Source: Chara braunii (taxonomy: Eukaryota; Streptophyta; Charophyceae; Charales; Characeae). From it: DNA of 38,867 nucleotides. Positions 1 through 8,850 of the stretch are shown here, piece after piece. The number at the start of each line of letters is the position of its first letter. The stretch's first letter is position 1. The DNA lies in contig BFEA01000105.1 in the NCBI GenBank assembly GCA_003427395.1, forward strand, positions 647,799 through 686,665. Direction: 5' to 3'. The position numbers were made by a program, and so were the translations under genes. Below the pieces are notes generated by a model. That model had not been told where the DNA came from and ran no database searches. It was given only the letters and a program-made list of their open reading frames with translations.

Positions 1-763
1 GACCAATCCCCCGTGCCTCCCCTCAGGCCCCTCCCCTACGAACATAGCAGACTCTGCTTGATGCCGATCGGGGGATCCAGTGGTCTATCTCTTGGGTAGT
101 ACTCTAGAGTCTCAAGCACCTACATATCACACAAAAAGAAAAACAAGAAAAACAACAAAAAATCAGGGCAGCACGACAGTTTCAGTGCAACTTCGGTGGG
201 GGAAAAAAAAAAAAACCGGTTAACCACGTGTATTCAAAACTTCAGCTTATACTTTGCACGTTCTCTTAATGATGCTCATTCATATGCATTTCCTAGTAGT
301 ACACTAGGTGAGGGAGGAAGGGGAGGGGTAAGAGGCGGAGTTCTACAGGGAGTGAGGGGCAGGGGAGGGATAAGGGGTAGGGAAGAAAGTGGAGTGGCAA
401 AGGACAGAATAGAGATATGATGAACTTCACAGGTATCAAAATACTCACTGATGGAGCAGTCAACTTTAGAATGGCACAAGGGGACAGTCATTGTTTGGGT
501 CGCAGAAGTTTCCAAGTTGAGGAACAGCTGTTTCCTATGGTAAGTGGCCGCCCCTACAAACCGGACAGGACCAGTTCGGGTGTGGACTGTGGAAGCACCA
601 CATCCAATTCTCGGAGTTGCAGTTGCTGGATCGAATGGCACGGTGTAGACAGACGTCACAGGCTCCATGGCTCCTACATGTTGGGAACACAAAGGCATGC
701 CGACCACAATCGTATAGGCTTTGCCATTCCACCCCGTCTACAAATTGGACATGACATGTCAGG
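1..763. other. No confident gene; one possible exon end
   Basis: I see no recognisable protein family here. A good plus-strand splice donor (CCTATG followed by GTAAGT) puts an exon-intron border at 539/540. Two plus frames upstream of it are open for 30-40 codons, so an exon of unknown product could end there. The minus strand is also open across 276-707 with protein-like composition, and I cannot choose between strands. A GA-rich stretch lies at about 305-400. Confidence 0.3.
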
Positions 764-819
764 GTGCTGTACATGAGTGCAATGTTGACTGTCATCATAT
801 GCATGAAAGCAAAAACTTG

Positions 820-1369
820 CATGGACTATGCCTTCAACTTGCAAAAACGTGTGAATGACATACTAGTCAAATCTCAGGTGGGCCATCACAGAACGGCACT
901 GAGCAAGTTTCTCGGGTTTCCGCAGCCATTATTTCCTCTCTGTGGACAGACAACGACGGGGACTGATCCAAAGCAAGGGTATTTCGCTGCTGCAGGATTT
1001 GGTCTGAAACAGCTCACACTGGTGGTGATAACCTTTCAGTACAGCGCTTTGTAGGCGGTTAATATGGTAGCCTATTTTCCTCCTCAGGCTGCTGCATCTG
1101 TCATTCTTCTGGCAAGGAAGAAGGAAATCCGTATGCGGTTGCAGTAGGTGTATGCCCAACACTGCATGGGGGACATGCTAGGAGAGGATGCGGCAAATGA
1201 TGGCATCGAGGATAGTCCACGCAGTAGAGCCATACTTTCTGTGAAAGCTTTCTGGAAACGTTGACGCACATCTCATTTTGCTGACATGTTGGCAGAAAAG
1301 CAAGCTGACGTTCGCAGCTACTTAAGCATGGCAGGTCAAGGCCCGATGGCGTGCTTGGCAAGCAATTAG
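820..1369 (+). pseudogene. Two-exon coding remnant, product unknown
   Basis: Two plus-strand blocks read as protein and are joined by plausible splice sites. The first (from about 820, ending SQ at 877) stops at CAG|GTGGGC. The second (1,088-1,369) begins after a pyrimidine-rich ...TTTTCCTCCTCAG acceptor, giving a 210-base phase-0 intron. The second block is 93 codons in one frame, rich in Ala, Arg, Lys, Asp and Glu, with segments such as AILSVKAFWKR and SHFADMLAEKQADVRSYLSM. Two in-frame stops interrupt it, TAG at 1,145 and TGA at 1,262. I do not recognise the family. The balanced, charged composition and shared frame suggest former coding sequence; the stops suggest decay or a wrong exon model. 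Confidence 0.35.
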
Positions 1370-2889
1370 GGGAGGGGGGGGCGGCAATCAGTACAAGACA
1401 AGACAAAGGGTTACAGTTTTTGCGGCAGAGGCTGGCAGTGAACATCCCTTCACAGTGTTCGTAGCAGAGGCTATGCTGTGTGCATGCTAACCAAACTGTA
1501 GCTGTGTGACACCACAATGGGAGGGCAAAGCCACCATCCGGAGAGGTCCCTTCACTGTCTATGGTAGCGTCTGTCCGATCTACACAAGCAGGGAATGCCG
1601 CCTGACCAGGGGTTCAGCTGGATTGAGATGAGAAGGAGTACTCCACGCCTGAGTCACGCACACCTTGAGTGGGAAGCTAACTCTACTCACTGTTTGTGTG
1701 GCTCAAGCCTGTGGAGGGGCAGTGGGATGGATCACAATACCTTGACAAAGCCGTCGTTGGACAAACTGCCAAAGGTGCTTCCCCTCAGGTTGCCTTGCTG
1801 CTGGGTCGTCACCTGCTGAAATGCTAATCCCTGCTACTACTGTTGGACAACAGCAGGCCATCTTGTCAATGGGCACCCGTAGGGGGCGTGGGTAGAAGAC
1901 AGATTTTTCTTTGATCCAGGCCGTTGGCGCAGTGGTGCTGGATGGACTGGCCCTGACCGTCATGCAATCTTGGAAGCTTAATGCGACAATCCAGTCCGTG
2001 GCCCAGTAGGGCAGCGGTCGCCTGGATGTTAGATTTCTCACATTAGTGATCTCTATAGCGTAGGGACTGGATAGTGATTTTTCACTTTCCTTCCAAAAAT
2101 ACTTCTTTATTCCACTGATTGCCTTCTCACAAGTTTTGATATCCAAGAGGATTTTCGAATCAGTTTCTCAAACCTCAGTTTAAGAAACGTTTTGCACATC
2201 AAATGGCACTTATTTGAGGTCATTATGAGTCATCGTCATCAAGATTCAAAACTAACTGGGAAATTAATTGAATTTTTTATTAGATCACCAACAAATCCTA
2301 CCAAATCACAGAAATCAACAATATCGAAATCTCCAACAAGAGTTATCATCATGAAGCGAAGTAAGATAAAAAAAGAAAGCGTTACCAAAGCGCTCAGGGA
2401 AGAAAGTACTCCCATCTAGCATAAGAATGATCATAGTCCCACACAAAATCTCCTCCCTTCTCCTTCAACCAATCATCCTCCTAACCACTCACCCTCCAAA
2501 CCCTACCCCACCATCTTTGGGGGATGAAGAAAACCCTTCCTCCCACTGCTAGCCACCAAAAACACGGCAAGCCTAGCTCCAAAGACATCAACGGCCAGCT
2601 TCCATCTCGCGAAGAGGGAGAACCAGTGTAACACTGCTTGACAAGCCTGTTGACAAGTTGTTACAGGAGGTTCAGACCACCTACCCAAACCACTTACCAT
2701 CCGGTTGAAGAAGAAGGAAGTCCACCTGATCGGAAGAGTACTTTCCTTGAATATGACCCAAGTAGACGCAGAACTCGCTGTTTAGCTTTTAAGCACGAAC
2801 GTGAAAACAGCAGACCGACAAGATTAATCGCTCCCATCACATGCTCTCGTTTGCCGCTCCCATCACCTGCTCCCGCTTGCACTCCCTCA
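1370..2889. other. Unassigned non-coding stretch
   Basis: Only short overlapping open frames with no recognisable motifs or supporting splice sites are visible. A poly-G run lies near 1,371-1,382, and base composition becomes AT-rich around 2,150-2,400. I see no RNA gene or transposon terminus here. Confidence 0.4.
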
Positions 2890-2946
2890 CACGTGCCCAA
2901 AAACACTCCTCATCGCCCTCCACGTGCATATGCCTCCTCACACGTG
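2890..2946. promoter_or_regulatory. Cluster of three CACGTG G-box motifs
   Basis: Perfect CACGTG palindromes occur at 2,890-2,895, 2,921-2,926 and 2,941-2,946. The first and third sit in the same CACACGTGCC context. G-boxes are bound by bHLH and bZIP factors in plants. Just upstream (2,829-2,875) is a short repeated CTCCCATCAC pyrimidine motif. A GC-rich stretch follows at about 3,000-3,110. No clear downstream coding start supports a promoter, so regulatory function is inferred only from clustering. Confidence 0.3.
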
Positions 2947-3301
2947 CCAATCACCATCGCACCTTAGCTCACGTTCAAGGCTTACGCGGGAAACAGTCGT
3001 CTCAAAATTCATGCGAGGTGCGGCCGCGTCAGAAATCGCGTGGGGCGCAGCGCTCCCGGTAGTGCTGCGCCCCCTTGAGGCCCCCGCCGGATCCTCAGGC
3101 CACGAAAAGGTAGATCGTGGTTTCTCGGTGTTCTCAGTTTCTTGTTATTCTTAGATTGTTTTTTAGAATCCACATCACGAGACAGCAATGGACTCTAGGG
3201 CTATCCCCATTGTCATTTCCATTTCCGCTTACCCTGGGGCAAACCCTCCCAGACCTGGAGAGCTTCCCATTTCTCAACTACCTCCCTTGCCCTTCTCTTC
3301 T
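2947..3301. other. GC-rich non-coding stretch
   Basis: It holds short open frames only. It is GC-rich around 3,005-3,110 and then pyrimidine-rich up to the MITE that begins at 3,302. No gene can be supported. Confidence 0.35.
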
Positions 3302-3459
3302 TTAAACCACCAGTACTTGGCCCAGCTATCGGCCGCAGAACAAAATAGAGTAGAAATGTATTTAGTCGGATGAATTTGGGCGCTCCTGTAGTGGCCTGTA
3401 CGTTTCCTAAAATTGTGGCTTGTTAACAGGCACAACTTTAGGAAGTAGTGGTGGTTTAA
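3302..3459. mobile_element. MITE-like TIR element, copy 1
   Basis: This 158-bp non-coding element is bounded by inverted ends: TTAAACCACCAGTACTT on the left and AAGTAGTGGTGGTTTAA on the right. A nested hairpin near the right end pairs TTCCTAAAATTGTG with CACAACTTTAGGAA around GTTAAC. TCTTCT occurs directly outside both ends and may be a 6-bp target duplication, although the site is pyrimidine-rich. A second copy at 10,771-10,934 shares almost the whole length. There is no transposase, so it would be non-autonomous. Confidence 0.6.
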
Positions 3460-4064
3460 TCTTCTCGGGTCCAAAGGAAAAGTAAAGGGTCTCATTCCAC
3501 AGTCCTTGAAAACGCTTCTTCTCGAGGACTGTTGTCGTGCAGTGGTTTCCTAATGACAAACTCCTGAAAACCAATGCCGACATATGTGAAAACATTTGAA
3601 GGACTGGTCCTTGAGTTCCAAGCATTCCACAGCCATTTCTTCGAAATTTTCAAAGGCTGCTCACGAAGATCTTTTTAACTCTCAAGTTCCAGTCCTTGAG
3701 AGTGGCAAGGGTATACTGCATCGAAGGAATCCAACTGGCTGTGGCTTGTTAACAGCCACAACCTTAGGAAGTAGTGGTGGTTTAATCTTTTCGGGTCCAA
3801 AGGAAAAGTAAAGGGTCTCATTCCAGTCCTTGAAAACACTGCTTCTCGGGGATTGTTGTCGTGCAGTGGTTTCCTAATGACGAACTCCTGAAAACCAATG
3901 ACGGCATATGTGAAAACATTTCAAGGACTGGTCCTTGAGTTCCAAGCATTCCCCAGCCATTTCTTCGAAATTTTCAAAGGCTGCTCACAAAGATTTTTTT
4001 AACTCTCAAGAGCCAGTCCTTGAGAATGGCAAGGGTATGCTGCATCGAAGGAATCCAACTGGCT
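3415..4064 (+). repeat. Tandem duplication, two units of about 325 bp
   Basis: Unit 1 is 3,415-3,740 and unit 2 is 3,741-4,064. They are nearly identical apart from scattered substitutions and a few 1-4 base indels. Each unit begins GTGGCTTGTTAACAG and ends with the same GAATCCAACTGGCT. The first unit starts inside the right part of the MITE at 3,302-3,459, so the duplication copied the MITE right terminus, which reappears at about 3,770-3,785. Repeated TCCTTGAG/CTCAAGGA words give each unit internal hairpin potential. No coding function is seen. Confidence 0.75.
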
Positions 4065-5108
4065 GAACGTTACTCCAGCTTTGAGCCTGAACTGAAAAGT
4101 GAACAACCCCATCTCCCCGCTCTCCCCCCCCCCCCCCCCCCCCCCCCCCGGGAAAAAAAAACAAGAGGTAAATTCCTCACAGCTCTGTAAACTGGGGATT
4201 TGGAATGATTAAGAAGAGAGGTGTTGGGGAAACCGCTCCCCTCCCGGAAGAAAGAAAAAGACAAAGCAAGGCCATTGGCAGACACATTTCCTTTGTGTCC
4301 ATCTATAATTGGGGATTGAGAGAGAAAAAAGGAGAAAACGGAAGCGACAACCACTGGCTTGCCTTCAAAGCACCTTGAGGTGTCCAGAGTCCTGGCATTA
4401 GCGACAAAAAATTCAAAGCCGAGGAAGGGTAGATTCTGGAACCTCCAATAGTTTAGGTGGGGTACTGAGAGCATCAGTCTTTGCATTGGGCCCACGGTCT
4501 GGGAAAAGGAAATTTGAAAAAGAAAGAAATCAAAAGGATCATTCCATTAGATACTTTCACCCCCAAAGATCTGAAATCTAAGTTTTAGCTCCCACGAAAA
4601 CAAAACGTGAGTCGTTTACCTACCAACCTTCTTTTTTTTTTTTTCGAGACGACCTTTCTAGGAATCGAAAAGGCAGCAACTTCCCCATTTGCACGAAGAT
4701 ATTTTTGTCCTAAGGACACTCTCACCACCAAAAAATGAACAGGACTGCAACATCTTGGCCATCATGACCATGAAAATAACTGTGCAGATTTGTACGAATC
4801 TCATTTTCCACTTTCTTAATGTTACTTTCCTTTTTGGTCGGTGTGAGCGAACTCCATACACTATGAAGACCACTGAAACCACAAATGGAAAAAAAGGCAG
4901 ACAAACACCCTCACAACTCCATAATCTACTATCACCACCAGTACAAGTCTGCATGCAACTGGAAAAAAACGAATGGCTCAATCCTAAAATTCCGGAGGCT
5001 CGCGGCCATTGGACCACAATGGCCAGCAGTGACAGCCAGAAAAAAAGTAAAAAGTGCACCGCTGGCGGTTCGGCAAAACTTGGTGCGCAGTGCAAGTCCT
5101 CCAGGCTT
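4065..5108. other. Non-coding stretch with poly-C run
   Basis: A homopolymer C run of about 28 bases occupies roughly 4,122-4,149 and is followed by A9. Open frames at 4,658-5,144 on both strands overlap each other and show no recognised domain. Nothing else can be supported. Confidence 0.35.
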
Positions 5109-5128
5109 GGGTGTACTGGTGGTTTAAG
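5109..5128. repeat. Orphan MITE terminus
   Basis: GTACTGGTGGTTTAAG matches the right terminal inverted repeat of the MITE family at 3,302 and 10,771. No matching left end was found nearby, so this is a truncated copy or a chance short match. Confidence 0.3.
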
Positions 5129-5194
5129 TTACACCATCAGGTGATGGCACCTCGATGTCTCTCTCTAATAGCATAGAGGCTTCCAGTGTAGTTG

Positions 5195-5300
5195 TACCTT
5201 TCTTGGCCGTTTGGCTGAGATGGTGTAGTATCTTTTCTGATCAGTTTACATCATAGTTGCTACAGGATGGCCAAGAGTTCAGGCCATCCTCTTATATTGT
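5195..5300 (+). ncRNA. U2 snRNA-like sequence, probable pseudogene
   Basis: The stretch follows the 5' part of U2 snRNA in order: a TACCTTTCTTGGCC start, TTTGGCTGAGAT, the branch-site-pairing GTGTAGTATC, then TTCTGATCAGTTTA. A hairpin follows (GGATGGCC at 5,275-5,282 pairing with GGCCATCC) where U2 stem-loop II would lie. The branch-recognition core GTAGTA is intact. Differences from the U2 sequence I know include loss of the AAGATCAAG segment and several substitutions. I see no plant snRNA upstream element and no clear Sm site. The divergence suggests a retropseudogene, but a divergent expressed variant is not excluded. Confidence 0.5.
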
Positions 5301-5881
5301 AGCACTGTGAGACTTAACTGCACACATAACCAGCCACAATATTTTCTGTACTGATTGCCCCCCTCGAGAACTTGACAACATCCTCTTATATTGCCACTGC
5401 CTCACATGCCTTCACAGAATTCCGCACTGGTATACATCCGGCCCAGGGGTCCGCTACGCCTGTAGCTCCCAGCCCCCGATACAGCTGACATCGCAACGGT
5501 TGAAAGTCCAGAATCAGGCTTAAGACAGGTTCAAATTTAGGTTCGGGGTAAAAAATCAGGCCATGGGACCTTCTATAAATGAAACCTTCCTGACGTCATG
5601 GCCATAGAGGAGTCGACGACCTTTAACCTCAAACTGCACTGTTTTCTTCCACTTCCTTTGTGAGTGCTTGTACCACCCTGTAGTTACAAGGGTTTATTAT
5701 TATGGGAACCTAGGCCCCAGAGGAGGACGAGAATGGAGGAAGAGAAGGAAGACACGGAGGCAATTTGTTAAACATGACTCGAGTTGATGGATCCAAGACT
5801 TGCAGCTTTCTCTTACTCCGTGCGCTAAGTGTTGGTTAGTGCACGACCAGCACGACTCCAGTGTAACCCCACAGGGTGAGA
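5301..5881. other. No gene seen
   Basis: Short mixed-composition sequence without extended open frames. Nothing else can be supported. Confidence 0.4.
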
Positions 5882-6010
5882 TCAGATCATAAGATCACAC
5901 GTCAGTCGTTTCTGCAACTGTGGCAGAGCCATTTGCTTGAACCCATCTCCCATAGGAGACACAAGGCCACTCGAGCCAGATGAAGCAGTACCACCACAAT
6001 ATTCCCCTAT
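5882..6010 (-). CDS. Candidate terminal exon, product unknown
   Basis: On the minus strand, a textbook acceptor (CATTTTCTTTCTTGTGTTGTAG, the last T-rich 22 bases before 6,010) is followed by a 42-codon open frame to a TGA at 5,884-5,882. The peptide begins IGEYCGGTASSGSSG and contains PMGDGFKQMALPQLQKR, which has protein-like composition. A possible donor (TTGAAG|GTGGAT) lies further upstream at about 6,143. The exon lies some 9.5 kb downstream, in transcription sense, of the SANT/Myb first exon on the same strand, so it could belong to that gene. That link is untested. No domain is recognisable in so short a piece. Confidence 0.3.
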   Translation of the reverse strand: MGEYCGGTASSGSSGLVSPMGDGFKQMALPQLQKRLTCDLMI

Positions 6011-6231
6011 CTACAACACAAGAAAGAAAATGTAAGCAGCACGATTGTAAATCCCAGATTCTGAACCAGATCGAATACTGAAAAAGCCCAGTACTTGGGA
6101 TCTCAATGATCAAAAGATGAGAGTGAGCGAGGGATGGATCCACCTTCAACATCTTCATATCTGCAGCTGGCTATTCATAGGTATTTCTTGGGAATGCCCT
6201 CTTAGGGCATGCATCTGGTTGCAGAGAGGCT

Positions 6232-6868
6232 TTACTTAAACCGCCAGTTTGTACGAGCGTAAATCGACGAGGCTACCTTACAAGGCTCACGAGCCTGCAA
6301 CTGCGCCTTTTCAAAGTGGCCTGCCATTTTAGCTACTGGCCCAGGCCCGAGTCAAAATGCTCCGGCGTATAGCGGTAAGAGCTACTGGCCCAGGGCCGAG
6401 TCAGGCCCGAGTCAAAATGCTCCGGCGTATACCGGTAAGAGCACTACTTAGGGGCTTGTTGCTCTACTCGCCATCCACCACAATTTGTGGAGGATGTGTG
6501 GAGAGTTAAAAAAACTAGAATCGTGTCGTACTGGAGGTCTGGTTGCACTTACTCGCCACTATATTTCTTCTACAGAAAAGTTAAAAAAAACTGTCTTCCT
6601 GATCTCCACTCGTGAAGCCGTGCACTCGCCAAGAAGTTTTGTGGAGACGTCGCAAGGACGACCCTCCACAAAATAGCAGTAGAGAGTTGGGAACTTGCCG
6701 CACTCTGTGGCGGATTGAAAAAGGAAACTCGGCAAAAGTTCTGACATGTTTCCTCGCACCAAGTTCGATGAGCGAGTAAGTGCAATCATGCACCTACTCG
6801 CCAAACTTGGTGAATGGGGAGTAGTGCAACTAGGCCCTTAGGTTCGCCGGAACCGGTGGTTCAAGTAA
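6232..6868. mobile_element. Foldback/TIR element of about 640 bp
   Basis: The ends form an imperfect inverted repeat: TTACTTAAACCGCCAGTT at 6,232 and AACCGGTGGTTCAAGTAA ending at 6,868. Inner segments also pair: 6,447-6,470 (TAGGGGCTTGTTGC...) with 6,822-6,846, and 6,543-6,556 (TGCACTTACTCGCC) with GCGAGTAAGTGCA at 6,772-6,787. Open frames inside are short, so it appears non-autonomous. It contains a partial internal duplication at 6,331-6,441. Confidence 0.45.
6331..6441 (+). repeat. Direct duplication inside foldback element
   Basis: The segment AGCTACTGGCCCAG...GGCCCGAGTCAAAATGCTCCGGCGTATA.CGGTAAGAG occurs at 6,331-6,379 and again at 6,380-6,440. The second copy has an extra GGCCGAGTCA-like insertion. 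Confidence 0.7.
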
Positions 6869-7353
6869 GAACAAGCATTGAAGGTGAGGTTTGGCAGCAA
6901 CTACAGACGGCTCTGGCAGGGTATCCACACTATAGAACTCTCGTCCTGAATGGAGGTTGAAAAACCTTGTTTGCCCTTTGAGCCACCACTGCTACTCACC
7001 TGATTTCACTGTTGTGCCCGTTAACGTGGGGGCATGTGTCAGTCTGCGTGCGGCAACCTCCATATTAACAGCCACAAATTCCAGGGATGCGGTTCATCAG
7101 TTGCAGTTTGAAGAAGTTATGGGAATGGGAATGCAGAAATAACCAACTCCCAGACTGCAGATGGCCATCAGATACCCAAATGAACCATCCGCACTTGGCC
7201 ATGCACACTACCATGTTCATTGTGATGGACCCAGTATCACGACTCCCGAACACAGGTTTGGCCGCTCTTGTCATTATCCAAGACGTGAGAAAAACTCACG
7301 GAAGGATGTGATTGCCGGTATACCACAGGCAATGAGCAAAACTCCAAGATTGT
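6869..7353. other. No gene seen
   Basis: Several short overlapping frames are open on both strands around 7,065-7,380, without recognisable motifs or convincing splice sites. Confidence 0.35.
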
Positions 7354-7410
7354 GTCCTTCGGGACATCTGTTAAAACTAGAATGATATGGAGAAGATGGT
7401 GTGGCCTCTG
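7354..7410 (+). ncRNA. U6 snRNA-like 5' half, pseudogene
   Basis: The sequence starts with the U6 capping-stem hairpin GTCCTTCGGGACAT. It continues with a diverged form of the U6 line ATTGGAACGATACAGAGAAGATTAGC, read here as ACTAGAATGATATGGAGAAGATGG. The catalytic ACAGAGA box is degraded to ATGGAGA. The 3' half is missing here, but a good U6 3' half begins 290 bp downstream at 7,701. Confidence 0.5.
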
Positions 7411-7543
7411 CCCGTGTGGATGGTTATATGTGGATACGGGGTTGGAGGCCCCATGGATGAGGGCTGTGCTATGAAGAGCAAGTGTGAGCCAACTGCCTGT
7501 GTGGTGTTGTGTGTGTGAGGAGTAAGGTAAGGACACTGCAGCC

Positions 7544-8170
7544 GTGCAGGGGTGGGGTGGATATCACGACCGGTATGGTTCCACTTTTGAACACCGCGTC
7601 ACAGCTGCAGTGGTTACGATGTTTGGCTCATTAGGCCAAGAACTCCGGTATGAATCCGTGCAGTGTCACGGAGGAGGTCTGAGGTTATTGCACTACCCTC
7701 GGCCCAAGGATGACACGCATAAATCGAGAACTGGTCCAGGTAAAAAAGAAAAAGAAAAAGAAAAAGAAAAAGAAAAAACCTCCAAGGATGGCCATGGACG
7801 GCAGTTTCAAGGCCAACACAATCTAAAACGTCCAATTGAGTTATGTCCAAACCACCAGTTCACCCGTCCAATTGAGTTATGTCTAACCCACCAGTTCACA
7901 CGAACCTCCATTGACGAAACTGCCTCCCAAGGTTCAGATGATATTATACATCATACCTCCCAAGGTTCAGATGATATTATACATCATACCTCCCAAGGTT
8001 CAGATGATATTATACATCATACCATGACGGACTGTGTCAAAGAATTGTGCCCTAGGCTGGAGTCGAGACGAGAATTGAGATTCATGGTTCACTTCTTGTA
8101 CGACTTTATCTTGGCACTCACTCGGCTCGCCAGAGCAGCCGCTTCACCTCTGATAGATCACCAGAGTTAG
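7544..8170 (+). CDS. Repeat-bearing ORF, uncertain, no known domain
   Basis: This is an uninterrupted frame of 208 codons from an ATG. It contains three kinds of in-frame repeats: a KE repeat (about 7,744-7,782), a 12-residue repeat seen twice (RPIELC..HQFT; 7,829-7,900) and an 11-residue repeat seen three times (TSQGSDDIIHH; 7,923-8,021). All unit lengths are multiples of three. Against coding, the KE repeat is the A-rich tail of the U6 fragment at 7,701-7,737, so part of the frame is retroposed RNA. There is no domain, signal peptide or membrane segment. I consider it more likely non-coding. Confidence 0.2.
   Translation: MQGWGGYHDRYGSTFEHRVTAAVVTMFGSLGQELRYESVQCHGGGLRLLHYPRPKDDTHKSRTGPGKKEKEKEKEKEKTSKDGHGRQFQGQHNLKRPIELCPNHQFTRPIELCLTHQFTRTSIDETASQGSDDIIHHTSQGSDDIIHHTSQGSDDIIHHTMTDCVKELCPRLESRRELRFMVHFLYDFILALTRLARAAASPLIDHQS
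7701..7737 (+). ncRNA. U6 snRNA 3' half with A-rich tail, retropseudogene
   Basis: It matches the U6 3' domain closely: AAGGATGACACGCAT followed by AAATCGAGAACTGGTCC. An A-rich AAAAAG repeat of about 40 bases (7,741-7,782) follows within a few bases, as expected for retroposition by a LINE-type machinery. The 5' half is absent. Confidence 0.75.
7829..7900 (+). repeat. 36-bp tandem repeat, two copies
   Basis: CGTCCAATTGAGTTATGTC with the following CCACCAGTTCAC occurs at 7,829-7,864 and at 7,865-7,900 with a few substitutions. Confidence 0.8.
7923..8021 (+). repeat. 33-bp tandem repeat, three identical copies
   Basis: Three head-to-tail copies (7,923-7,955, 7,956-7,988, 7,989-8,021) begin CCTCCCAAGGTTCAGATGAT and end ACATCATA. 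I see no substitutions between copies, which suggests recent expansion. Confidence 0.9.
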
Positions 8171-8283
8171 GGCGCCGCAGCAACTTGTCCCTCCCCAAAA
8201 TAAACTGACCGCATCCCTTTTGTAACTTACAAACACGTGCACGGTAAGAGTGTTGCACTGCTTCGGGTGAACTGGCGGCTTAA

Positions 8284-8370
8284 AAAGACAAACTAGCCTT
8301 TTTGTCGGGTAGCAGAGGTCACCCGCACTGGCTGTTTACAAAGACAAACTAGCCTTTTGTCGGGTATCAG
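8284..8370 (+). repeat. Short direct repeat, two copies
   Basis: AAAGACAAACTAGCC with TTTTGTCGGGTA.CAG occurs at 8,284-8,315 and again at 8,340-8,370. Confidence 0.75.
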
Positions 8371-8644
8371 AAATCACTGGACCCTTTTCGAACCCAGGAC
8401 TGAACAAAGGCTACTCGTCTTTCAAAATCGTGACTCACCTCTCCTCCCTCCTGCCACGAGGCCTGAGACATACACTGTGCACTCTGTACGCATGGTGCTT
8501 TGTCCCACACGGCGCTGTGTATGCATTTGTCTGTCAACAGACATACAGTGTGTCATGCCACTAATGCCACATTGTGCACTCACGATGCACTGGAGACATA
8601 TATGGTGCATGCCTGCAAGTAAGGCGGGCTGCTCATGGACGGAT

Positions 8645-8850
8645 TGCATGGACAACAATGAACAGGGATGCCAGTGAAGCCGGTGCAGGCGGGGGAAGAA
8701 CGGAGGGGAAAGGAGGAAAAGGAGGAAGAAGGAAGGGCGTAGCACATCGTGTGTCTGCATGGACAACGATGAACAGGGAGGCCGGTGCAGAAAGAGGAAG
8801 GAGGGGAAAGGAGGAAGGAGGAGGAAGAAGGAAGGGCGTAGCACATTTTA
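8645..8850 (+). repeat. 111-bp imperfect tandem duplication, GA-rich
   Basis: Units start TGCATGGACAAC.ATGAACAG at 8,645 and 8,756. Both continue through a purine-rich AGGAGGAAGAAGGAAGG tract to GGGCGTAGCACAT. Minus-strand open frames here are Ser/Pro/Leu-rich translations of the purine tract and I do not consider them genes. Confidence 0.75.

Noticed and set aside
535-822. Cys-rich minus-strand ORF that could suggest a zinc finger
   Set aside because: The Cys spacing fits no known finger and another minus frame in the same stretch looks equally protein-like.
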